NCBI GenBank assembly: GCA_905480085.1
Contig: CAJQPD010000171.1
Location: forward strand, 1 to 5,136
DNA: 5,136 nucleotides
Direction: 5' to 3'
Source: an uncultured Acidimicrobiia bacterium
Lineage (GTDB): Bacteria; Actinomycetota; Acidimicrobiia; Spongiisociales; JAENVV01
This document shows positions 1 through 5,136 of the stretch, piece after piece. The position numbers were made by a program, and so were the translations under genes. Under the pieces are notes generated by a model, which had not been told where the DNA came from, searched no databases, and saw only the letters and a program-made list of their open reading frames with translations. Within the stretch, counting starts at the first letter, position 1. Each line of letters begins with the position of its first letter.

Positions 1-678
1 CGCCTCCAACTGGCGGGAGTAGAACCGATCTGCGTGCAACCTGGCAATTTCCAAGGCACTCCCCTGAGCCGCGCCCTTTACCGGGGCGCCCGGTTCGAAA
101 GCGTATGGACCGAGAACGACATCATCGACGCCACCGCTCAATTGGCCGCCGAACCGGGCCGGTTGATCTTCACCTATGTGCCCCATGTCGATGTCGCCGC
201 TCACGTTGGGGGACAGCGATCAGACGGCTATGCCACGGCGATGCGGACCGCCAATACGATTTGGCAAGCGATCGCCAACCGTCTTGCCGACCATGCCGTG
301 ATGGTGGGTACGGCTGATCATGGCCACCTCGACTACGCCGAGGACCACAAACTGGACTTGCCGGCGACCGACCTTACGATCTTCGGAGAACCGCGCGCCA
401 TTTACGTATCGGGGCACGATTTGGCCGAAGTACCACCAAGTCTGGCGGGGTTTCCGGGCCGGTGGGTTCCGAAATCCGAATTACGAGAATGGCTGGGTCC
501 GGGTGCTCCGCATCCCGCTCTCGAGGAGCGATTGCCAGACGGCCTTTTGCTTCCGGACCCGGGCTACCTACTCCTCGCCAGCTATATGGACCGACGCCTG
601 ATCGGCATGCATGGCGGGATTGAACCAGGCGAACTCGAGATCCCGATCCTGGTTGCACGTCCGGCGACCGGTTCCTGA
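1..678 (+). CDS. Alkaline phosphatase family / type I phosphodiesterase-like protein, 3' part only
   Basis: The frame is open from the first base of the window, so the N-terminus, including the catalytic Thr/Ser region and first metal ligands, lies to the left. The GTG at 34 is probably an internal Val codon rather than a start. About 225 residues are visible. Metal-site motifs typical of the alkaline phosphatase superfamily (nucleotide pyrophosphatase/phosphodiesterase branch) are present: D-x3-H in 'PHVDVAAHVGG' (Asp at base 190, His at 202), the Asp-His pair in 'TADHGH' (from base 310), and a C-terminal His in 'GMHGG' (from base 604) followed by 'PGELEIPILV'. In this family these residues bind two metal ions and the enzyme hydrolyses phosphomono- or diesters; the substrate here cannot be told. 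It ends with TGA at 676-678. The next gene starts 27 bases downstream in the same frame and direction, suggesting an operon. Family assignment is firm; the exact enzyme is unknown. Confidence 0.85.
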   Translation, partial: RLQLAGVEPICVQPGNFQGTPLSRALYRGARFESVWTENDIIDATAQLAAEPGRLIFTYVPHVDVAAHVGGQRSDGYATAMRTANTIWQAIANRLADHAVMVGTADHGHLDYAEDHKLDLPATDLTIFGEPRAIYVSGHDLAEVPPSLAGFPGRWVPKSELREWLGPGAPHPALEERLPDGLLLPDPGYLLLASYMDRRLIGMHGGIEPGELEIPILVARPATGS

Positions 679-705
679 CTACCGTCGTCCGAACAGATCC
701 TGGAG

Positions 706-1389
706 ATGGCTACGAACTGCGGTACCTGCGGAACAGCAACGACAGCCGCGACCTGCCCTGGCTGCGGCGCAACGGTCGCGCCCCTCGCCGCGGACCCTTT
801 CGCGGCCGACCCGTTCGCAGGTCCTCGCCCCGACTCACCCTCTACCCCGCCCCGCCAACCGGCCCAGCCCACCATCACCGGTCGCGGCCCGGTTACCGGA
901 AGACCGGTTGGTTCCGAGCTTCTTCCAAAGAAGGCCAAAGGCCCGATCAAGGAGATTGCCGGCGGGATCGCTCTCCTCGTCTTTCTGGCCGTCATCGGGA
1001 TCGGACTCTTTCCCCGCATCTTCGGAGACTTCTCAAAGTTGCCTGAGATCAACGCTTTTGCCGCCGGCACGTGCTTCATCATCGACGGTCCGGGAATTTT
1101 CTCCGCCACCGCCTGTTCAAACCCTCATGACGGCGAAGTGGTTGGGGGGGCCGATTGGGAAAGTGCCGAAGACTATCCGGGAACGGACGTATTGGAAGGT
1201 TGGGCCAACAGTGCCTGTATCGGCCAGTTCGCGGAGTTTGTCGGCATCGAGCCTGACTCATCAGACTTGAACCTTGGAGTGCTGTACCCATCGAAGTCGT
1301 CGTGGCAAGAGGGCGACCGCCGGGCCGTCTGTGCCGTTCGGTTTCCCGACGCACCCGAAACAGGTTCCGTCGGTCAGAGCGGGCGCTAG
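706..1389 (+). CDS. Zinc-ribbon single-pass membrane protein with Septum_form-like outer domain
   Basis: A 227-residue protein. Residues 5-20 form a CxxC-x8-CxxC zinc ribbon (Cys5, 8, 17, 20). Residues 21-73 are a Pro/Ala-rich linker that includes a short tandem ADPFA-ADPFA. Basic residues (KKAK, 75-78) precede one hydrophobic helix at about 84-103, predicting a cytoplasmic N-terminus. The outer domain has Cys123, 137, 171 and 209, a 'NPHDGEVV' motif (139-146) and 'W-x2-GDRRAVCA' (200-210). This layout matches the Septum_form domain family of Actinobacteria, where four cysteines probably form two disulfides. A role in the envelope or septum is implied by the family name only; the molecular function is not known to me. 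The ATG at 706 is the only Met codon in the frame, but the GGAG at 702-705 directly abuts it, so the ribosome site is poor and translation may be coupled to the upstream gene. A G7 run (1144-1150) does not disrupt the family match. Confidence 0.8.
   Translation: MATNCGTCGTATTAATCPGCGATVAPLAADPFAADPFAGPRPDSPSTPPRQPAQPTITGRGPVTGRPVGSELLPKKAKGPIKEIAGGIALLVFLAVIGIGLFPRIFGDFSKLPEINAFAAGTCFIIDGPGIFSATACSNPHDGEVVGGADWESAEDYPGTDVLEGWANSACIGQFAEFVGIEPDSSDLNLGVLYPSKSSWQEGDRRAVCAVRFPDAPETGSVGQSGR
1386..1389. other. Shared stop codons of two convergent genes (CTAG)
   Basis: The palindrome CTAG supplies TAG on both strands: 1387-1389 ends the plus-strand membrane protein and 1388-1386 ends the minus-strand hydrolase. 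There is no intergenic DNA, and I see no strong hairpin with a T-run around it, so any terminator must lie inside the coding regions or act by another mechanism. Confidence 0.95.
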
Positions 1390-3386
1390 CCGGTCGTACG
1401 GTCGAGTACCTCGAAGATGGTCGATTCCCAAAGGGCAGCCTCGGCCGGGTCGTACACGACGATGACGGCAATCGCCGCCCCGTCGGCGTTCCCGAAGCCC
1501 GCTTTCACTGGCGCTCCGTTAAAACTTCCGTCGAGAATCGACCAATCGATCCCGTTGGCCGAATAACGAGTGTTGCTGTCGCCATCAAGACCGAACTGGG
1601 AGCCGAGCGCGCCGACCAGCAGGTCCTTGTCCACGGACGGAAAGCCCACCACGAATAGAACCGTCGTATCCAGATCGGTCTCGCCTCTCGTCCAGACGCC
1701 GTCGTTGACCTCTTCCCAGCCCTCGGGTCGGACGGTGGTAGCTCCGGCCAAGCCATCGATAGGCACCTCGACATACCCGCTCGGACCCGTCGCCAAAGCC
1801 GGGTCAAGGAACCCGGGAGGGGCAAGCGTGTCGATGCACGAATCGTTCGGTTCGATATCGGGGTCATCGAGAAACACCAGCATGAGAGTTTGCGCGCACG
1901 GATCGGTGGCCGTGGCTGCGTGTCCCGAGAAGAACTCCCGATAGAAGGAGTTTGGAAGACGCTCGGCAACTCCTGTCCCCCAGGCAGGCGGGGTAATCGG
2001 ATCGTACCGACCTGTGGTTATGAACGTCGGGATGCTGCTGACCACCGCCTCGTTCTCGATGTCGTCGGCACGACCGGTGTCCCAAATTTGGCAAGCTTGA
2101 TAGGTGGCCGGCCCAACCCCGAAGGAAGCATCGAAGTAGTCGCCGAATTCCGGGTAGGCGTCGACGGCGGCCTGGGCGGAGTCAGCATCGGAGAACGGGG
2201 CTTCTTCTCGACACTGGACCACCGAGTAATACCCACTCGACAAAAAGGAACGGTTGGTGACCGCGTTCGAAACGAGCAAGCCGAGGACAAAGGACTTCCC
2301 CTCCTCAAGATCCGTAATCATTCGCGGCAGGTACCGAATCGCATCAATCGAATAGAGCCCCTGGAAGGTAGTCCCCATCAGGGCGTCTCCATCAATGGCC
2401 GCGTCGTACCGGGCCAGGGTCAGGGCATCGCTGACTTGCACCATGATCGGCGAGGCATTCAACGCATCCACCCGCTCGAAAAAACGTGCCTCGAGGTCGG
2501 GATAGGCCGCCGAGCAATGCGCATCTCCTTCACAGGCCGCGAAGAACTCACCCAACGCTCTGGCGAAGTCGGCCGGGGTCTCGGTAACGAGATCTCGTTC
2601 CGGCGGGTACACGGAATCCAGGACCACACTGCGGACCCCCTCAGGATGATCCCGCATAACTGTCAGGGCCAGCTTGGTCCCATAGGAGATCCCATACAGA
2701 TTCCACTCGTCATACCCAAGCGCCAAGCGCAAATCTGCCACGTCGGCGGCGGACTCGGCTGAGTTGTAGGCCGTGAAGTCGACCCCCTCGGCGGCGATGC
2801 GATCGTGACACGCCTGCTCGGCGTCGAGTTCGATCTGGAGCCCTTGCTCGGGTTCGAGAATCAGACCGATGTAGTCGACAGTCAGATCCTCGACTTCCTT
2901 GCATGCCAACGATGGCTCGGAGTACCCGGTCCCGCGTTGGTCAAAAATGATGACATCACGTTCGTTGAGCAACGGTGCGAACGTATCCTTGAACGAATAC
3001 TGCACGGTCTCAAGGGCATCACCTCCTGGGCCACCTTCGAGGTAGACCACCGGATCTGGTGCAGGGCTGTCTGAGGTTGATTCAAAAATGGCCACGTGAA
3101 GACGGATGATTGAAGAACCGGCCACTGACCGATTCTCCGGAACCTCGAGGTAGCCACACCGAGGATCCTGGTCAGGGACTGCCACGAACTGACATTTACT
3201 CTCAACAAACATGGGCTGGTACCCGGGGAGTCCGCCAGGGTCTGAGGTCGTCGTCGCGGGACTTCGATCGAGCGTTGTCGACACGGCCGAATCATCGGTG
3301 GTCTCAGTGGTGGTCGAGGTGGCGGTCGTCGTACACGCTCCGGCCAGCATGGCCAGACCGACAAGACCTCCAATTACGCGCTTGAT
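1386..3386 (-). CDS. Secreted lipoprotein alpha/beta hydrolase, S33/TAP-like peptidase family, with extra C-terminal module
   Basis: With an ATC start at 3386-3384 this is 666 residues; from the first ATG (3350) it is 654. The ATC start gives a complete lipoprotein signal: basic IKR, a hydrophobic stretch, then LAGA before Cys18. The ATG leaves only MLAGA before the Cys, with no charged or hydrophobic segment. A Thr-rich linker follows to about residue 50. Numbering from the ATG, motifs are oxyanion-type GGPGG (106-110), DQRGTGYS (137-144), nucleophile elbow GISYG with Ser222, acid Asp450 in TTGRYDP, and His477 in SGHAAT. These form the Ser-Asp-His triad of proline iminopeptidase/tripeptidyl-aminopeptidase relatives with a TAP-like C-terminal part. 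Paired Cys (53/65 and others) suit an exported fold. Such enzymes cleave N-terminal peptides or esters outside the membrane; the substrate here is unknown. Residues about 525-654 form an additional domain beyond the hydrolase. It may be co-transcribed with the minus-strand genes behind it. The fold is certain; the specificity and start are less so. Confidence 0.87.
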   Translation of the reverse strand: MKRVIGGLVGLAMLAGACTTTATSTTTETTDDSAVSTTLDRSPATTTSDPGGLPGYQPMFVESKCQFVAVPDQDPRCGYLEVPENRSVAGSSIIRLHVAIFESTSDSPAPDPVVYLEGGPGGDALETVQYSFKDTFAPLLNERDVIIFDQRGTGYSEPSLACKEVEDLTVDYIGLILEPEQGLQIELDAEQACHDRIAAEGVDFTAYNSAESAADVADLRLALGYDEWNLYGISYGTKLALTVMRDHPEGVRSVVLDSVYPPERDLVTETPADFARALGEFFAACEGDAHCSAAYPDLEARFFERVDALNASPIMVQVSDALTLARYDAAIDGDALMGTTFQGLYSIDAIRYLPRMITDLEEGKSFVLGLLVSNAVTNRSFLSSGYYSVVQCREEAPFSDADSAQAAVDAYPEFGDYFDASFGVGPATYQACQIWDTGRADDIENEAVVSSIPTFITTGRYDPITPPAWGTGVAERLPNSFYREFFSGHAATATDPCAQTLMLVFLDDPDIEPNDSCIDTLAPPGFLDPALATGPSGYVEVPIDGLAGATTVRPEGWEEVNDGVWTRGETDLDTTVLFVVGFPSVDKDLLVGALGSQFGLDGDSNTRYSANGIDWSILDGSFNGAPVKAGFGNADGAAIAVIVVYDPAEAALWESTIFEVLDRTTG

Positions 3387-3391
3387 GTTGA

Positions 3392-3397
3392 CACCTC
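3392..3397 (-). promoter_or_regulatory. Ribosome binding site that points to an ATC start for the hydrolase
   Basis: On the minus strand GAGGTG is followed by a 5-base spacer (TCAAC) and then ATC-AAG-CGC. This is a near-ideal Shine-Dalgarno sequence and spacing for the ATC at 3386-3384. No ATG, GTG or TTG occurs in this frame between the upstream stop (3422-3420) and the ATG at 3350. The 67-base gap 3387-3453 otherwise shows no convincing promoter or terminator. Confidence 0.65.
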
Positions 3398-3453
3398 GAG
3401 ATTGCCGATGGGCGACAGGCTACCGGCGATGCGAAAATAACGCCGAAGCAGGG

Positions 3454-4254
3454 CTAGGCAGACAACAATCGGGCCGTATTGCGGGCTCGACTGGCGAGAT
3501 CCAGCCAAAGTTGAGCCGTCCCGGTGTAAAGGACCGCCAACGATTCCCAACGGAAGGCGGCCCGCCCGTAATGATTTACCAGACCGGACCGGGTTTCGGA
3601 GTGATCCATCCATACTGATTCAATGGATCGGCGATCGACCGACGAGTTCCGAGCCGCGGCCAGGTCGGCTTTCGTAAGTAACGATCCAGACCATAGCGAC
3701 AGCAGAAATTCATGCATCGGCACATCCGGGGCCAATGGACCGTACCCGTCAAAACCGGGGACCACCAGGCCCTCGGAGCCGGTCAAGGCCGGAGCCGGCC
3801 GCATTCGATCGCCGACGTCGAGCAAACGCCGTTTGGCCTCACGGGCCTCGTCTGCTCGATCCGAATGGGACCGCTCGATGGCATCAAACCACGGAACTGC
3901 CCAATGCAGGATCCGATCGCCGATCAAAAACCGACGCTCCGCGTATGCTCGGGTCGCCACATGGGGTTGATCGTTCGCCCACGCATCGGATTCTGCCTGA
4001 GCGAGCCCGGAAGCGAATCGAGCGACGTCGGCGAAGTCCAGTTCGCCGATCGGATAGGACCAGCCGACCATTCGCCTACCAAGATCCTTGGCCGGGTCAT
4101 ACAGCCTGACGGTCGCAAGTTCCGAACCCGGCACATCGTCCCACACGTGAAAGTGAGCTTCGGCCTGCCACTGATTCGACAGGTCGATCCAGATCTTGGC
4201 TTCTTCTGCTGCCGCGTCGGCGGCTAACGATGAGGTTTCAGGCTTGGTATGCAT
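3454..4254 (-). CDS. Uncharacterised helix-rich protein coupled to a molybdoenzyme subunit; possible divergent TorD-like chaperone
   Basis: A 266-residue soluble protein, rich in Ala, Arg, Asp and Trp, with no signal peptide or membrane helix. I do not recognise the family with confidence. Residues 70-150 look like consecutive amphipathic helices, and 'RRFLIGDRILHWAVPWFDAI' (107-126) resembles the 'FL-x2-H-x2-W-x2-F' helix of TorD/DmsD/NarJ redox-enzyme chaperones. The rest, including a Gly/Pro-rich stretch (160-178), 'HEFLLSLWSGSLL' (181-193) and a Trp-containing C-terminal helix, is not typical of them. Its ATG lies inside the end of the molybdopterin oxidoreductase gene (17-base overlap, +1 frame), with no good ribosome site, so translation is probably coupled to that gene. 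The context favours an accessory, assembly or small-subunit role for the molybdoenzyme; this is inference. The frame stays open without a standard start codon back to 4333, so an N-terminal extension of up to 26 residues from a non-standard start cannot be excluded. Confidence 0.75.
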   Translation of the reverse strand: MHTKPETSSLAADAAAEEAKIWIDLSNQWQAEAHFHVWDDVPGSELATVRLYDPAKDLGRRMVGWSYPIGELDFADVARFASGLAQAESDAWANDQPHVATRAYAERRFLIGDRILHWAVPWFDAIERSHSDRADEAREAKRRLLDVGDRMRPAPALTGSEGLVVPGFDGYGPLAPDVPMHEFLLSLWSGSLLTKADLAAARNSSVDRRSIESVWMDHSETRSGLVNHYGRAAFRWESLAVLYTGTAQLWLDLASRARNTARLLSA

Positions 4255-5136
4255 CCAACGTCGGTTTGATAGGGCGATCCAACCATGTTGGTCGACGAGT
4301 GCCGTCAGGTCCAGGACCTGGCTTGGTTTTTTTCAGCCATTCCTCGTAGACCGCAAAGCTCTTGTTCGTATCGACGACCACATCGCCATACTGATCACCC
4401 GGTTCGGCCGCCGCAATCTTCACGACCTGATGCCAGGCGTGCATGCCCGATATCGGATCAGGATGGGGTGGGAACGCCAGGTTCTGATGAACGCCGGCGT
4501 CCTTCCACCAGATGCGCTCCGAGTCAGGATCGGACGACGTGAACGGCTCGATGCCTTTCTTCTGTCGCATGCGCCACTTTCCGTCTCCCAGGCTGTCGAT
4601 ATCCACAAGGGCCGACGACCACCGCTCGTTGCCCTGTTCGTCGTCAAGGCGCCAGCGCCCCATATGGTGGCTGGCGGCGACCACACCAGGCCGGATTCCC
4701 TCAGTCCGCCAGGCCCGAATCACAAAATGACCGTTGTCAGTTGTGACTCGAACCAGTTGGCCAGATTCAAGGCCGAGGGCATCGGCATCGACCGGGTTCA
4801 TCCAAAGCGGGTGGCCATGGCTGATCTCATAGAGATACTTGGCATTACCCGATCGGGTGTGGATGAGCGTCGGAAGTCGGAAGATCGGCACGAGGACTCG
4901 CTCGCCGGCCGATTGATCCAGATCTCGCCAGTACACGTGGGTCTTGATGTAGGTGGGGATTGACTCATCTTTCCAGCCCCAATCTTCCATCGTCTTGGAC
5001 CACCACTCGAGCTTCTTGGTCGGTGAAGCGAACCCGGTGACGGTGTCATCACCCGCCTGGACCCCGACCACTTTGCCGTCACGTCTGGCCAGGCCATCCG
5101 ACCCGACCGTGTCGGCTTGCACCGGGCGATCCTGAA
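4238..5136 (-). CDS. Molybdopterin oxidoreductase catalytic subunit (DMSO reductase / CISM superfamily), C-terminal part
   Basis: The frame is open to the right edge; the GTG at 5122 is very probably an internal Val. About 298 residues are visible, so the N-terminal [4Fe-4S] motif, any Tat signal and the Mo ligand are outside the window. Counting from that GTG, residues about 75-160 match the molydopterin dinucleotide-binding C-terminal domain: 'FRLPTLIHTRSGNAKYL' (81-97), 'HPLWMNPVDADALGL' (104-118), 'GQLVRVTTDNGHFVIRA' (121-137), 'GIRPGVVAASHHMGRW' (142-157). A long tail follows, ending with GDQYGDVVVDTN (242-253) and a Pro-rich RRPTWLDRP segment. Such subunits bind bis-MGD and act in oxyanion, sulfur-compound or formate redox chemistry, usually with a four-cluster ferredoxin subunit and a membrane anchor, none of which are visible here. 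The substrate cannot be assigned from this part. It ends at TGA 4240-4238, overlapping the next gene. An A7 run (4333-4327 on the coding strand) lies near the end. Confidence 0.88.
   Translation of the reverse strand, partial: QDRPVQADTVGSDGLARRDGKVVGVQAGDDTVTGFASPTKKLEWWSKTMEDWGWKDESIPTYIKTHVYWRDLDQSAGERVLVPIFRLPTLIHTRSGNAKYLYEISHGHPLWMNPVDADALGLESGQLVRVTTDNGHFVIRAWRTEGIRPGVVAASHHMGRWRLDDEQGNERWSSALVDIDSLGDGKWRMRQKKGIEPFTSSDPDSERIWWKDAGVHQNLAFPPHPDPISGMHAWHQVVKIAAAEPGDQYGDVVVDTNKSFAVYEEWLKKTKPGPGPDGTRRPTWLDRPIKPTLDAYQA

Noticed and set aside
1144..1150. G7 run as a possible frameshift in the membrane protein
   Set aside because: The conserved cysteines and the GDRRAVCA motif after the run stay in frame with those before it.
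611..1270. Open frame (219 codons) overlapping the end of the phosphatase and the membrane protein
   Set aside because: It is an out-of-frame Arg/Ser/Pro-rich shadow; the other frame carries the zinc ribbon, membrane helix and conserved cysteines.
1890..2762. Long open frame (290 codons) on the plus strand opposite the hydrolase
   Set aside because: It lies wholly antisense to a gene with clear catalytic motifs; its translation shows no recognisable domain, and long antisense frames are common in GC-rich DNA.
3387..3453. Possible promoter or terminator in the gap before the hydrolase
   Set aside because: Only a weak GGCG...CGCC stem with a 12-base loop and no convincing -35/-10 pair can be seen.
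3712..4227. Open frame (171 codons) on the plus strand opposite the uncharacterised protein
   Set aside because: Because the minus-strand gene is itself unrecognised I considered this one, but the minus frame is longer, overlaps the upstream gene in operon style and has a plausible helical composition, while the plus frame is low-complexity and basic.
4196..4963. Open frame (255 codons) on the plus strand opposite the molybdopterin oxidoreductase
   Set aside because: It is antisense to a well-supported conserved domain, and its translation shows no family features.

Overview
The window is a GC-rich stretch with four long, tightly packed genes plus a fifth cut by the edge, and no RNA gene, CRISPR array or mobile element that I can see. 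A zinc-ribbon/membrane protein with a Septum_form-like extracytoplasmic domain and a Thr-rich lipoprotein of the S33 hydrolase type suggest an actinobacterium (Actinomycetota). An Acidimicrobiia-like lineage would fit, but this is inference from protein style only; no marker gene is present.

Layout, left to right. (1) Positions 1-678, plus strand: the C-terminal part of an alkaline-phosphatase-superfamily / type I phosphodiesterase protein whose N-terminus lies left of the window. (2) Positions 706-1389, plus strand: a small membrane protein with an N-terminal CxxC/CxxC ribbon, a Pro-rich linker, one transmembrane helix and a Cys-containing outer domain. It follows gene 1 by 27 bases in the same frame. 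(3) Positions 1386-3386, minus strand: an exported lipoprotein alpha/beta hydrolase (TAP-like, S33 family) with an extra C-terminal module. It meets gene 2 tail to tail, and the two stop codons share the palindrome CTAG. Its signal peptide makes sense only if translation begins at an ATC codon. (4) Positions 3454-4254, minus strand: an unrecognised, helix-rich 266-residue protein, possibly a divergent TorD-type chaperone. (5) Positions 4238-5136, minus strand: the C-terminal part of a molybdopterin oxidoreductase catalytic subunit (DMSO reductase / CISM superfamily), whose reading frame overlaps gene 4 by 17 bases.

How they fit together. Genes 5 and 4 look like one translationally coupled unit, with an enzyme subunit followed by a probable accessory or assembly protein. 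The hydrolase follows after a 67-base gap in the same direction and may be co-transcribed, but nothing links its function to the molybdoenzyme. Genes 1 and 2 form a separate plus-strand unit converging on the first.

I see no clearly new multi-gene system. The best leads are the ATC start, the uncharacterised protein paired with the molybdoenzyme, and the A7 run after which the reading frame of gene 4 is already open inside gene 5.
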